A DNA stretch of 64,000 bases from JAKZVK01 sp965261065. GTDB lineage: Bacteria; Acidobacteriota; Terriglobia; Bryobacterales; UBA6623. Position 1 is the stretch's first letter. The number at the start of each line of letters is the position of its first letter. The notes below the pieces were generated by a model. The model saw only the letters and a list, made by a program, of their open reading frames with translations. It was not told the origin of the DNA and searched no databases. Both the position numbers and the translations under genes were made by a program. Positions 7,311 through 18,394 of this stretch are shown here, piece after piece. The stretch lies in NCBI GenBank assembly GCA_965261065.1, contig OZ253444.1:4712001-4776000 (forward strand), read 5' to 3'.

Positions 7311-9136
7311 ATGCGCGATCTAGAACGTACTCCAGTCCTGTCGCGGGACGAAGTGGTCATAAGTAAGAACGTCCAACGCGACCTCCAGAGACTGGCCACC
7401 AAGCTCTCGCCCCGCACCCAGACGGTCGAGAGGCGCTGGCGTCGCCGTCTCAAGACCGTGTTCGCCGGCGGGTTGAGTCCCAGTGGGGCGCGCGCCCTGG
7501 CTTCGATCAACCCGGGGTGCGTGGGCGGACCTGTTGGCGGCGGGCAACATCAGCGCTTTCCTTGAGCAGGTCGACTATCATGGCCGCCGATTGGCCAAGC
7601 TCGATGTGCCGCCCAACAGTGTACTCGAGTCCCTGAAGGAATATGAGGAGGCCTTGGCGCCCGACCTTAAGAGGTTCTTTCCGGGTAACTACGGCCGATA
7701 CCTCGCGGCCCTCGATCATCTCAACTTTTGCATCAAGCTCACGCTCAACAGCGCTTACTACCAAGTGCGCGACTCTGAGGCGCAGGCCTTCTACGAGGTC
7801 TTCCAGGACCAACTCCAGTCTTTGAGCGTTGACGACCTGATGGCGCGCGTCCTTGCAACCCTGATGCGCACCTTCCGCGCGCAAGGAGGGGTGATTCTGC
7901 TGCTCGAGGAGGAGTCACGGAGACTGGTCGCAAAAGCCTGGAACGGCATGGAGGAGTCCCTGGCCACGCGGTTCAACGCCGCTGTGGGCCGCGGGTTTGC
8001 CGGCAAAATCGCCGGCAGCGGCAAGCCGCTGGCTGTCACCGACGTCGCCGGCGAGCGGCTGGTACGCTCGGCCGAGATTCGCGAGGCGTTCCGCAGTATT
8101 TGGGGAGTGCCCCTCGTGGTGGATGGCGAGGTTCGAGGCGTGCTTCATCTTGGGTTTTCACGCGAGTACCACTGCCTGCCGCGCGAGATGACTCTACTCG
8201 AGGCGATCGCCGAGCGCTGCGCCATGGCGATTGACAAAGTGCGGCTGCTCGAGGATCTCCACGACCGCGAGGAGAAGATCCGCCAACTGGGCGAACACAT
8301 GCTCAAGGTGGAGGAGGAGGAGCGCCGTCGCATCAGCCGTGAACTCCACGACGAGGTGGGCCAATCGATGCTGGTGATCCGGCTCTACCTCGAGATGCTG
8401 CGCGGCAACCTGCCCCCCGAGGCAAAGAACTTGGCTCCGAAGATCGAGGAGACGCAGCAGTTGACCGAGCAGACGATCCAGGAAATGCGCCGCCTGATTT
8501 CGGCGCTCAGCCCGAATGTGCTCGAGAACCTGGGCCTGCCGGCCAGCATCCGGCAGTTCGTCAGCAACTTCCGCCGAACGTTCGAGGGCGACGTTCGCCT
8601 GCAAATGTCCGGGTTGGACGACCTGCCGCAAGGCACCCAGATCATGCTCTACCGGCTGGTGCAGGAGTGCTTCAGCAACATCATGAAGCATTCTCGTGCC
8701 GGCGCCGTGGCCTTGAGCGTGGGCCGCAAGAACGGCAAGATTCACCTTCAAGTGCGAGACGACGGCGTCGGCTTCGATCTTTCCGAGGCCGGGCGCAAGC
8801 GCGAGTCGTTCGGACTCGCGGGCATGAAGGAGTTGAGTTTTTTAGGAGTGAGTGAGGTTAACCCCATGGCAAGAATTCGCATCCTTCCGCAGCCGCATCA
8901 AGTCGACCCACCGTCAGCCGCGCTTCGCCACGCTGACCCCGCGCGAGAAAGAGATCCTGAAGTTCCTCGCCGAAGGGCAGTCGGTCAAGGAGATCGCGCA
9001 GCACCTCAACATCAGCGTGAAGACTGTCGAGGCGCACAAGTTCAACTTGATGCGCAAGCTCGACATTCACAACAAGGCGCAGTTGGTGCAGTACGCGATT
9101 CAGAAGAAGATCATCAAGATTCCGATCGGACCCTGA
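7311..9136 (+). pseudogene. Scarred two-component system: GAF histidine kinase joined to a LuxR-type HTH remnant
   Basis: The parts of a NarX-type sensor kinase and its response regulator survive, with two breaks. The N-terminal domain (LERTPVLSRDEVVISKNVQRD) is read in the frame starting at 7311 and continues in another frame after one extra G in ccgggg at about 7514-7517 (INPG then AWADLLAAGN). Next come a GAF domain (near 7850-8250), a HisKA_3 dimerisation helix (RRRISRELHDEVGQSMLVI, phospho-acceptor H) and the start of the HATPase domain (NIMKHSRAG, DDGVGFDL, FGLAGMKEL). There, near 8835, the kinase end and the receiver domain are missing, and the next frame gives a GerE helix-turn-helix (LTPREKEILKFLAEGQSVKE to RKLDIHNKAQLVQYAI). 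A deletion of several hundred bases is inferred. Confidence 0.75.
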
Positions 9137-9294
9137 CGACTGGCGGCGCCCGAGTTCGGGCGCTGACCATCACTGCCGAGCCGACCCGCCTCCTGGCGTG
9201 GCGGCTTCGGCCTGCGCGGCCGGCCGCTAGTCGGGCACGGCCGCCGGACGCTGAACTTCCTTCCAAACCCGTGGGGCCTGCTCTTGCGGCCGCG

Positions 9295-9741
9295 CTACGC
9301 TGTGGTTTCAGCTGGGCTCTCAGCGATGCAGTGCTCTTGGTAGGCCTGCTTGAGAGTCGCCGCAATCTGGTCGGGATCACGGCCCTCGATCTCGTGGCGG
9401 TGCAGCACGTAGATGGGCTTGCCGTCCTGAAACAGTGCTGCACTGGGCGACGAGGGCGGGTAGTCGGAGAGAATCTCCCGTACGCGCGCCACCGCTTCGA
9501 CATCCCCACCCGCAAACACCGTGGCGACCTTGTCCGGACGCACGGCATTTTCGAGCGAACGGATCACGCCAGGGCGGGCCGATCCCGCGGCGCAGCCACA
9601 CACCGAGTTCACCACCATTAGCACGGTTCCACTGCCGGGGCGAAGCAAGTCGTCGACGGCCTCGGCCGTACGGGTTTCGATGATCTGATGTTGCGTGAGT
9701 TCCGCGCGCATCGGCGCGATGAATTGTTCTGGGTAGGTCAA
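9295..9741 (-). CDS. Bacilliredoxin (BrxA/BrxB family)
   Basis: A 148-residue thioredoxin-fold protein of the BrxA/BrxB (YphP/YqiW) family, which removes bacillithiol from oxidised cytoplasmic proteins. The start MTYPEQFIAPMR and the active-site CGC at residues 48-50 (VNSVCGCAAGSARP) are diagnostic. The later FAGGDVEAVARVREIL and YPPSSPSAALFQDGK segments also match. The length is normal. Its presence suggests that the organism uses bacillithiol or a related thiol. It is convergent with the kinase remnant and divergent in function from its neighbour, the sialidase gene, which is on the same strand about 60 bases further on. Confidence 0.92.
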   Translation of the reverse strand: MTYPEQFIAPMRAELTQHQIIETRTAEAVDDLLRPGSGTVLMVVNSVCGCAAGSARPGVIRSLENAVRPDKVATVFAGGDVEAVARVREILSDYPPSSPSAALFQDGKPIYVLHRHEIEGRDPDQIAATLKQAYQEHCIAESPAETTA

Positions 9742-9849
9742 GGCGTCTGTCTCCTGTAGCTAGTTTAGCAAGCAACTTGCACGCGATCCCGCCGGGAGTA
9801 GCATGCGTAGCAAGAGCCACACCCCTGCGCATGCCGGCCCGACATCCAC

Positions 9850-11034
9850 TCAAACACTCAGAGACCACCTCGCCTGCCTTAGCACGGCGCGCGGCGAACC
9901 CTTCATCACCTCGTACCAAACCGTTACCAGCGTTCCATCATCAAGCTGCGCCGTCGAAGGGTACCCGAGGTCACTCCCCATCCCGTCGCTCGAGATCGTC
10001 ACCGGGTCCGACCAAGTCTTGCCGTGGTCCGCGCTCACCCGCGCCAGGTTCCCGAACGGCTCCCGCCGATGCCCGTACGTCATCAGCAAGCGCCCGTCGA
10101 GCAGCCGCGCCAAATGAGACGGCAATCCCCACACCCCGATCGAATGCGGCATTGACCAGGTGCGCCCGCCGTCGCTCGACTCGGTCTGCAGCGTCTCCCG
10201 CTCGTGGGATTTGTTGTGGTTGCGGATATGGCAGATCAGGTCGCCGTTCGAGGCCTCGCCGATGTGCAACTCGTGGTAATCGGTGAAGTCGTCTCCCTCG
10301 CGCGTCGGGATCTCGGCGAGCCAGCGCCAAGTCTGGCCGTCATCGTGCGAATCGGCAACACCGATGCGCTTGTTCGTTCGCCACAGGCGCTTTCCGGCGT
10401 AGATCACTCGGCCGTCAGAAAGCTGAATCGGCCCATGAGGGCTGTTGACGGGCACGCGGTACGGGGCGGACCACGTCGCGCCGCTGTCGGTGGAGCGCTG
10501 CATCCAGGTACCCAGCATGTTCTCTCGTTCGGCCGCGGGCGTTCGCCGGTGGGCCGCCTGCCAGCGCTTGAGACCGTCGCCGGTCCAGTCGGTGAAGCGT
10601 CCTTTCGTGCCGGCCTTCGCCTTCGCCATGTAGTCGATGTAGGCGAGCGAGGTGAAGGTGGTCACGAGCAGCGACCCGTGGGCGGTTTCGCACACGCCGG
10701 CGTCACGGTCGTCGATGGCGGTGTCCATCAGCACTTGGGGCCATCCCCAGGTCTTTCCACCGTCTTTGGAGCGCATCATCTCGACCCACCCGAACGGGCA
10801 GACGTGCGACTCGCGGCCACCGGAGCAAACGACCAGCAATTCACCGTCGCCCCTCCGGGCCAGAGTAGGCCAGCCGTGGTAGAGGTGTGGCCGCATGCTG
10901 ATCACATCCGTCGAAAGAATGCGCGCCTTCGCGGCGACCGCGCTTCTCGGGCGCAACGCCAGGGCGTAGCCTGCGCTTACGATTGCGCCGGTGCGAAGCA
11001 GCCTCCGGCGGGGGATTGGTTGCGTGTCGGGCAT
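9850..11034 (-). CDS. Exported sialidase-like BNR-repeat protein
   Basis: A 394-residue protein with a twin-arginine-like export signal (RRRLLRTGAIVSAGYALAL, residues about 9-27) and a six-bladed sialidase-type propeller. At least five Asp-box (BNR) motifs are visible: SKDGGKTWG, STDSGATWS, SHDDGQTWR, SSDGGRTWS and SADHGKTWS. Proteins of this family hydrolyse terminal sialic acids or related sugars, but many act on other glycans, so the substrate is open. I chose the ATG at 11034, which begins the signal peptide; the frame is open further upstream (to 11394) but that part is low-complexity and overlaps the end of an IS element. The IS4-like element ends about 85 bases upstream. Confidence 0.85.
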   Translation of the reverse strand: MPDTQPIPRRRLLRTGAIVSAGYALALRPRSAVAAKARILSTDVISMRPHLYHGWPTLARRGDGELLVVCSGGRESHVCPFGWVEMMRSKDGGKTWGWPQVLMDTAIDDRDAGVCETAHGSLLVTTFTSLAYIDYMAKAKAGTKGRFTDWTGDGLKRWQAAHRRTPAAERENMLGTWMQRSTDSGATWSAPYRVPVNSPHGPIQLSDGRVIYAGKRLWRTNKRIGVADSHDDGQTWRWLAEIPTREGDDFTDYHELHIGEASNGDLICHIRNHNKSHERETLQTESSDGGRTWSMPHSIGVWGLPSHLARLLDGRLLMTYGHRREPFGNLARVSADHGKTWSDPVTISSDGMGSDLGYPSTAQLDDGTLVTVWYEVMKGSPRAVLRQARWSLSV

Positions 11035-11425
11035 TGCTGTCCTCTCTGGTTGCAACTGATGAAGCCAATCTATCCTAGCGCAGGCGCCCAAGACCTTCAG
11101 CCGAGCACGGGTTGGGGACAGCGATTTCGCAAAGCGGTCACGGCAGAACCTGAAGGTGATTGATTCGGCGGCGTTTGGGGTGGGGATGGAGCCGGAGCCC
11201 TGTTTTGCACGGCCCTCGACCGCCCGCGCAGGGCTGATTGTGGAGACCGACGACAAGGCTCCGGGCGCCTGCGGGGCAGGTGCTGGGCCGGCGTGGAGCC
11301 TGCGACGAACGGCCCTGGAATCAACTCGAATCCAGCAGCTCCACCACCAACCCGTAGGCCAGTTGGCGTGCCACCGCACCAAAACCCGGTGCACGCCGAC
11401 CCTCCCGAGGCCGCACTTGACGGTG

Positions 11426-12511
11426 CTAGAACACTGGCGTCAGCAAGTACGCCAGCAAACGAATCATCGTCAGCACCACCAGCGCTTGCGGATGGCTCTG
11501 GTGCACCGACGGCTGCTTGAGATGGGCCTCGGTCGTCATCGTCTGAAACAGACTCGTCTCGATCGACCAGCGGCTGCGACCGATCTGATGGATGAACCAG
11601 GGCGGGATGGCCCCCCACTCGATGTTGCTGGCGTAAAAGTCGGTGCTTTCTTTTTGCTCGGCTTGCTTGACCGGTTGCTGCTCGACGATCGTGACGCGCC
11701 GCCGGGTCTGCTTGCGCTTGCACTCGACGACGCCCACCGTCCGGTTCGCCACCGGCCACGCCACGGCCGGCTCATGCCACAGCCAGAGTTGCTCCTCGGC
11801 GCTATCTTCGCGCAGATCCTCCCCCCGAGCGGTGCGCCGCTCGGCCTCGGCCAACAGCCGGGGCTGGTTGTCTTTGAGGTTGATCACCCACTCCAGCCCC
11901 AACGCTTCCAGGGCCGTGACGAAGGGGGTTTCCAAGTACAGCGCATCGGCCACCAACACGTCGAAAAAACGGCGGCCTAAGCGTTGCACCAACTCTTCGA
12001 CCAGCGCCAGCCCGCACGCCACTTCCCCTTCGCCGGGTTTTTGAAAACGCAGGCCCAAGGGAACCGCGAAGCTTGAGCTGACCACCGAGACGACGACCAC
12101 GCGATGGTAGTACTGCGTGCACTCGATGGTTTCGCCGCGAACTTTGCGTTCGACCGTTCGTGCCGAACAGCGCGAGCAGCAACGGCGATAGGAGCGAGCG
12201 ATCTCGATGCCGTCGAGCGCGGCGACGACCCGACCGCGGGCCCACGTCGACCCCAACACACCATTCCGTTTCAGCCGCCGCGCCAGCCGACAGCCCAGCT
12301 CGAACAGCGCCGCCGGGTCCTGGCGCTCGAGGGTGTAACGCAGCGCGTCTTCGGAGAGCGGACCGATGCGTTTCCACAGCGCCCCCTGACGGCATTCGGC
12401 CTCGATCGCATGCAGACCGGGCCACTGGCAGGCGCAACCCAAAAACACGGCATCCAAGAGGCGCGACAGGGCAAGGCGCGGCGCCGAACGTCCGTCGGGC
12501 AAAGCCGCCAC
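11426..12511 (-). CDS. IS4-like DDE transposase
   Basis: A transposase of at least 361 residues. The DDE parts visible are ALDGIEIARSYRRCCSRC (first D), VLVADALYLETPFV (second D) and, at the C-terminus, the IS4-type Y/R/E region IGRSRWSIETSLFQTM. The segment LEWVINLKDNQ is also typical. The given start is the GTG at 12511, but transposase-like sequence (RRRRFEAYLDKVFDFRAAV) continues in frame up to the stop of the DUF6788 gene at 12570 without an ATG; a start at a CTG near 12554 or translational coupling to DUF6788 is possible. No internal stop is seen, so it may be functional. Confidence 0.75.
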   Translation of the reverse strand: MAALPDGRSAPRLALSRLLDAVFLGCACQWPGLHAIEAECRQGALWKRIGPLSEDALRYTLERQDPAALFELGCRLARRLKRNGVLGSTWARGRVVAALDGIEIARSYRRCCSRCSARTVERKVRGETIECTQYYHRVVVVSVVSSSFAVPLGLRFQKPGEGEVACGLALVEELVQRLGRRFFDVLVADALYLETPFVTALEALGLEWVINLKDNQPRLLAEAERRTARGEDLREDSAEEQLWLWHEPAVAWPVANRTVGVVECKRKQTRRRVTIVEQQPVKQAEQKESTDFYASNIEWGAIPPWFIHQIGRSRWSIETSLFQTMTTEAHLKQPSVHQSHPQALVVLTMIRLLAYLLTPVF

Positions 12512-12569
12512 GGCGGCACGGAAGTCAAAGACCTTGTCGAGATAGGCCTCGAAGCGGCGGCGGCGCAGG

Positions 12570-12911
12570 CTAGGAGGTCTCCTTGTCGCGCAGCCAGCGG
12601 CGCAGATTCAGTTCGCAGATGCTGTCGGCGATCTGGCGCAAGCGGTGCCGCAGCGAGACGCGGCGACGCACCGACTCGACCATCGCGGCGGGAATATGGA
12701 AGGTGCGCGGTTTGCCTTCGAAGCGTACCGAGAGCAGGAACTCGTGATGGAGTTGTTGGCCGTCGGCACAACGGCAGGTGGGCTTGCCGCAGCGGCGGCG
12801 GCGTTCGACGAACGAGCCGGGCAGCATCTCCCGCAGGGCGGAGAGGCTGCGCATGAGGCGGCCGCGGCGGGCCAGATCGGGGTGGGAGGCCAGGGGTTCC
12901 TTATCTGCCAC
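12570..12911 (-). CDS. DUF6788 protein (IS accessory, Cys-rich)
   Basis: A 113-residue protein with the motif RRRRCGKPTCRCADG (residues about 38-52), a CxxxxCxC knuckle that probably binds metal and nucleic acid, followed by a strand-rich part (FLLSVRFEGKPRTFHIP) and a basic helical tail. It lies directly upstream of the IS4-like transposase. A related gene with the same motif (CGKPGCRCAQ) precedes the ISKra4 transposase remnant at 42807-43223. The protein is named only as a domain of unknown function; a role in end recognition or regulation is inference. The start codon is GTG (12909-12911) and lies inside a hairpin. Confidence 0.75.
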   Translation of the reverse strand: MADKEPLASHPDLARRGRLMRSLSALREMLPGSFVERRRRCGKPTCRCADGQQLHHEFLLSVRFEGKPRTFHIPAAMVESVRRRVSLRHRLRQIADSICELNLRRWLRDKETS

Positions 12912-12925
12912 TTATTATAGTGGCA
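12906..12925. promoter_or_regulatory. Palindrome over the DUF6788 start codon
   Basis: TGCCACT-TATTAT-AGTGGCA is a 7-bp perfect stem with a 6-base AT-only loop. The GTG start of the DUF6788 gene lies in one arm. It could be an operator for autoregulation, with TATTAT resembling a -10 element, or an mRNA hairpin that hides the start codon. Both are inference. Confidence 0.45.
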
Positions 12926-13020
12926 GAAAGAGCGAAAGTCAAGCCCGTTGAAAGTTTTGCAAAAATGATCCCGCTAGGGCGAACCCCGCAAGCTCTACCA
13001 AACCAGCCGCTTACCTAGCC

Positions 13021-14715
<1,695 letters not shown>

Positions 14716-15031
14716 AATTACACCATACGGTCCCCACAAGACGTTTGTTTCCTCGTTCTTGGCTGGGACTCAGCTTCCTGCGTTTCTTGGTCGGCAAGAA
14801 CGGGAGCGAACCAAGCCCTACCTGCGGTTGAATCCGGCCGTGATGTAGGAGGCAGATCCCGGCCTGTCGGCCAGTGTAAAGCCAAACGCCACCAGAAGAG
14901 CGCGTAACGCGCTACCCGCAGAACTGGCAGCCCGTCCTGCCGGTTCCGGCGGCTGCCCTCCACACCACTCCCCGGGCAAGAAGTCCAGCCAGCCCTGGAA
15001 GAACAAATTGATGAGATAGGATAGCAACAAG
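14716..15031. other. Intergenic region, no gene seen
   Basis: About 316 bases between the divergent membrane/propeller gene and the PhyH gene. An open frame on the minus strand (14818-15066) overlaps the PhyH start and has a composition unlike a real protein. Promoters for both flanking genes are expected here but none could be fixed. Confidence 0.5.
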
Positions 15032-15902
15032 ATGCCGAAGCCGATCTTAAATGACGAGCAGGTCAATCAGTACAAAGAAGAGGGATATTGTGTTTACTCC
15101 CGGTTCCTGAGCGAGAGCGAACTTGCGGCCTTGCTCCAAGAGACGACCGCGGCATCCGCGGGCGCCAGTTTGGCCCATCACGACAGCACCCGCATGGAGA
15201 TGGAGCCTGCCCAGCCGCCGGAGGGTACCAGGGTGCGGCGGCTCTACGAACCCTGCGAGTATTACGCCCGTTGCCGTGCGCTGTCAGAATCCGGCAAGCT
15301 GCTGGATGTGGTGGAACAATTGCTTGGTCCCAACTTGAGGTTCCACTACAGCAAGCTCAACATGAAACCGCCCGAGATCGGCTCGGTGGTGGAGTGGCAT
15401 CAAGACCTCGCCTACTACCCTCTGACGAATCGCGACTCGCTGGCCATTCTGTTTTACCTGGATGACGCGGACGTGACAAACGGCTGCCTCAAGGTTCTTC
15501 CGGGCATGCACCTGGGGCGCGTCCTCGATCACACTCGCGATGGGTATTTCCAGGGCAGGGTTACCCGAGCCGACTGACGAATCCAAAGCGGTAGCGGCGC
15601 CGGGCCCTGCCGGCACGGCCATATTCATGAACGGCATGACACCCCACTCTTCGGCGCCGAATAGCTCCGACCGAGCAAGGCGGACATTGATTCTGAGTTA
15701 CCGGGCCGCGGATGCCTACCTGATCTACTTTGGCGAGAACACGCCGGTCGCGGAAGCCGTTGCGCGGCATGTACGCGGCGAACCCTTTCCTCCGGTTCGG
15801 TTTTTCGCGGAGCCGATTCCGGTTCCTCGCCAGCGACAGCAGTCCAAGTCGCTTTACGAGTTGCAGGAATCTTCCCGCCGGCAAGAAAAGGCGGCTTCTT
15901 GA
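15032..15902 (+). pseudogene. Phytanoyl-CoA dioxygenase (PhyH) family protein, frameshifted
   Basis: Non-haem Fe(II)/2-oxoglutarate dioxygenase of the PhyH family, about 290 residues if repaired. The first frame holds the start (KPILNDEQVNQYKEEGYCV), the iron-binding HxD in VEWHQDLAYYP and the core strand LAILFYLDDADVTNGCLKVL. It then runs out of frame after GYFQGRVT at about 15564. The second frame resumes with EPTDESKAVAAPGPAGTA and carries the distal histidine (MTPHSSAPNSSDRARRTLI) with the 2-oxoglutarate arginine. One extra C in gttacccg would explain the shift. All catalytic residues survive, so either the mutation is recent or it is a sequencing error. The substrate is unknown. Confidence 0.8.
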
Positions 15903-16316
15903 GCGTTGACGGGCGTTCGGCGCCGGGAGCTGCTTTCCTTTAGCGCGCTCCTCTCGCGATGCTTCCGCCATCAACTGTTGGCAACCCAGTCTTAACTCCT
16001 GTACCTGCCAGGATTTGAGGCTCAATTCCGGAGCGAGCAGTCCTGCGGTCGACCGCTCCAGGAGCGATGAACAGTCTCCGCTGCGCAAACAGGGACTGCC
16101 CGCTGGCGGGAAGTCCGCCATCGCGCGCGTCAAGGTAATCGCCTTGTCCCTTGCGCTTTTGGCTGGATCGACAAGAGAGTGACCGAGCGGGGGGGGGGGG
16201 GCAGTGTGAATCGTATTTCGCCCTGGGCGTCCAGGCGATCGGGGATCTCCTGCGACGATTCCGGAAAAACGCGCTCGACACGATAAAACTGTGCCGCCTC
16301 CAGTCCAACGGTACCA
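15903..16316. other. Gene-free stretch with a 13-base G run
   Basis: About 410 bases without a credible gene between PhyH and the IS1380 copy. It contains an uninterrupted run of 13 G (16189-16201). On the minus strand a short stretch next to the IS (VERVFPESSQEIPDRLDAQG) looks protein-like but has no start or continuation and was not identified. Confidence 0.45.
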
Positions 16317-16428
16317 TTAAGCCCGCATTTTCAATTTGATGTTTGACATCCCGACCTTCCAGCGGCCTTGAGCGTCTTTATTCATAGGGGCTAGCGCCCG
16401 ATGAGGACGCCATGGAGGCCAACACCCA

Positions 16429-17760
16429 ATGGGTGAAAAACAAACCAAGCCATTCCAGCTAAGTTTCAATGGACTTCTCAAAGTCGATTTCCAGGGATCG
16501 CACGTCACTTCCGACGGTGGCCTGATTTTGGTTCGCGAACTGGACGAACGGCTCGGTCTCGGAGAACTGATTGACGAGCATCTCAGCGACTCCCGGCAAG
16601 GCACAAACAAGCAGTTCACGCTCGCTGATCTGTTGCGGCAGTCGGTTTACAGCCGACTCGCCGGCTACGAGGACCTCAACGACGCCGAGCGGGTTTCGAT
16701 CGATCCGACGTTTCGGCTGATCGGTTCGCAGAAGATCTGGGATCGCGGTGCGGCCTTGACCTCGACGCTGCACGGCTTCGAGACGGAGATGCTGGCGAGC
16801 GAAGAGAACCTGCTGGGGCTGATGGCGCTGAACCGAGAGCTGGTCGGGCAAGCGGAAGCGTTCGACGACGCCGAGCGGGTCGTTCTGGACCTGGACTCCA
16901 CCGAGAGTCCGGTCCATGGCCAACAGGAAGGCAGTGCCTACAACGGACACTTCGAGTCGGTCTGCTACCACCCGTTGCTTTTGTTCAACGGTCATGGTGA
17001 TTGCCTCGCTGCCAAGCTGCGTCCAGGCAACGTGCACAGCGCCGAGAACTGGGATGAGCTCTTGTTGCCGGAGATCGAGCGCCAACAGGCTGCGGGCAAG
17101 CAGGTCGCCTTCCGGGGCGATGCGGCCTTTGCGAAGCCGGAAGTTTATGAGGCTTCGGAGGAACGCGGAGTACAGTACGCCATTCGCATTCCGGCCAACA
17201 AGAGCTTGGAGCTGGAGATCGAAGACATCCTGTTTCGCCCGCCGGGAAGGCCTTCCCGCAAGCCCTTGGTGCGCTACAAGAGTTTTCGCTATCAGGCGGA
17301 GAGTTGGTCGCAGGCGAGGCGGATCGTCGCTAAGGTCGAGCATCACCAGGGCGAGCTGTTCCCGCGCGTCGGATTCATCGTGACGAGCATGAGCTTGCCG
17401 AGTCGCTCGGTGGTGCGCTTCTACAACAAGCGCGGCACGGCGGAACAGTGGATCAAGGAAGGCAAGCAGGCGACGCACTGGACGCGATTGTCGTGCCATC
17501 GATTTCGGGCCAACGAAGTGCGGTTGCAACTGAGCGTGCTGGCCTACAACCTGGGCAATCTTTGGCGGCGGCTGGGGCTTCCGCAGCGAATCAAGAGTTG
17601 GTCGCTGACGAGCTTGCAACACAGGTTGATGAAGACCGGCGGTCGGCTGGTCAAGCACGCGCGGTATTACTGGCTCTTATTGGCGGAGGGACATCTGAAC
17701 CGGCGGCTGTTCGGCGACATGCTGCACAAGATCTGGGCGCTGCCGCTGCCGAGTGGGTAG
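16429..17760 (+). CDS. IS1380-family transposase (copy A)
   Basis: A 443-residue DDE transposase with the IS1380/DDE_Tnp_1 layout: N-terminal DNA-binding part (VTSDGGLILVRELDERLGLG), first acidic region VVLDLDSTESPVHGQQEG, second VAFRGDAAFAKPEVYE, and the C-terminal Y/R/E region YNKRGTAEQWIKEGKQAT. The start ATG is preceded by the conserved leader cgccatggaggccaacaccc. It is intact. Copy C differs by very few residues (for example N for D in SAENWDEL). A long antisense frame (16459-17658) is a shadow of this gene. Confidence 0.92.
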   Translation: MGEKQTKPFQLSFNGLLKVDFQGSHVTSDGGLILVRELDERLGLGELIDEHLSDSRQGTNKQFTLADLLRQSVYSRLAGYEDLNDAERVSIDPTFRLIGSQKIWDRGAALTSTLHGFETEMLASEENLLGLMALNRELVGQAEAFDDAERVVLDLDSTESPVHGQQEGSAYNGHFESVCYHPLLLFNGHGDCLAAKLRPGNVHSAENWDELLLPEIERQQAAGKQVAFRGDAAFAKPEVYEASEERGVQYAIRIPANKSLELEIEDILFRPPGRPSRKPLVRYKSFRYQAESWSQARRIVAKVEHHQGELFPRVGFIVTSMSLPSRSVVRFYNKRGTAEQWIKEGKQATHWTRLSCHRFRANEVRLQLSVLAYNLGNLWRRLGLPQRIKSWSLTSLQHRLMKTGGRLVKHARYYWLLLAEGHLNRRLFGDMLHKIWALPLPSG

Positions 17761-17924
17761 CATTGCCGGAGTGAGGATCAACAGCTTTTGGCTCCAAAAG
17801 GTTTCGCAAGGAGCAGTGTCGGCCGGAGCGCCGTTCAAGCCGCTCAATCAACGACTGTGAGCGGTCGAACCAGCTCTGGCGACTACCAGCAGAGGTGATG
17901 TGCAGGGTTCAGCGTGAAAGGACG

Positions 17925-17953
17925 TGCTGTTCGGAGCGGAGCGGGTGTATACT
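17925..17953 (+). promoter_or_regulatory. Possible outward promoter at the right end of IS1380 copy A
   Basis: TATACT (17948-17953) is a good -10 match, with TGCTGT (17925-17930) 17 bases upstream as a weak -35. It points out of the element. Copy C has the same sequence (37118-37146). Copy B has the weaker TATCCT and points into korA. IS1380 relatives such as ISEcp1 are known to drive adjacent genes; activity here is inference. Confidence 0.4.
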
Positions 17954-17991
17954 GTGGCCGTGCCAGGGCCAAAATGGAAATCCTGGTTAAG

Positions 17992-18108
17992 TCCGATTCG
18001 TCGAGATGCTCTCGGGTCGAGGCGACGTAAGGATCCCACATGTCCATCGCGACGGCCTCGACTCGGGCGAGTTGCTCTGCGCTCAACGTCTTCCAAAAGC
18101 CGTCCATT
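17992..18108 (-). pseudogene. ISL3-family transposase fragment
   Basis: A remnant of about 40 codons on the minus strand reads FWKTLSAEQLARVEAVAMD followed by MWDPYVASTREHLDESDL, the part of ISL3 (IS204/IS1001/IS1165) transposases around the second catalytic aspartate (AMDMWDPY). It is cut on one side by IS1380 copy A, whose target duplication codes the last residues, and on the other by a GNAT fragment. The rest of the element is not present on the far side of the IS, so it was already truncated before IS1380 arrived. Confidence 0.6.
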
Positions 18109-18341
18109 GGGGCAAAGGCTACGCAACCGACGCGTCCAAGGCCGTGCTGAAGCGCGCTTTCGAGGTACACAAGCTCGAACGGGTGCTGGCCATCACGGAC
18201 TTTCCAAACAAAGCGTCGATCCGGGTGATGGAGCGGCTGGGAATGCAGTTTGTCGAGCGGTCGATGGCGAGCGGCCCCGACACGCTGACCTACGCGATCT
18301 CCCGGAAGCAGTTCGCCCAGGCGGGCTCTTACAACGAGTAG
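18105..18341 (+). pseudogene. C-terminal half of a GNAT (RimJ/RimL-type) acetyltransferase
   Basis: About 78 residues match the acetyl-CoA binding half of a GNAT acetyltransferase: WGKGYATDASKAVLKRAFEV (motif A loop and helix) and LERVLAITDFPNKASIRVME followed by RLGMQFVE. The N-terminal half and any start are missing; the sequence before 18105 belongs to the ISL3 fragment. It is a dead gene fragment. Confidence 0.75.
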
Positions 18342-18394
18342 AAGTGTCTGTTGCTCTGGGGACTCAGCCCCTGGAGACAGTTCCCGGCGCGCCT

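Larger units (their letters stand above)
16322..17986 (+). mobile_element. IS1380-family element, copy A
   Basis: A complete 1665-bp element flanked by the 5-base duplication TTAAG (16317-16321 and 17987-17991). The ends are imperfect inverted repeats of about 18 bp: cccgcattttcaatttga at the left and ccaggatttccattttgg read inward from the right. It is nearly identical to copy C (35515-37179), shifted by 19193 bases, and more diverged from copy B (21542-23207). It inserted next to a truncated ISL3 transposase fragment. Confidence 0.92.

Noticed and set aside
10204..11163. 319-codon plus-strand frame over the sialidase gene
   Set aside because: It is a shadow of the minus-strand protein, whose five Asp-box motifs identify the true strand.
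16459..17658. 399-codon open frame antisense to the IS1380 transposase, repeated in copy C
   Set aside because: It exactly mirrors the transposase codons, has low-complexity composition and no motif; long antisense frames are expected in GC-rich genes.
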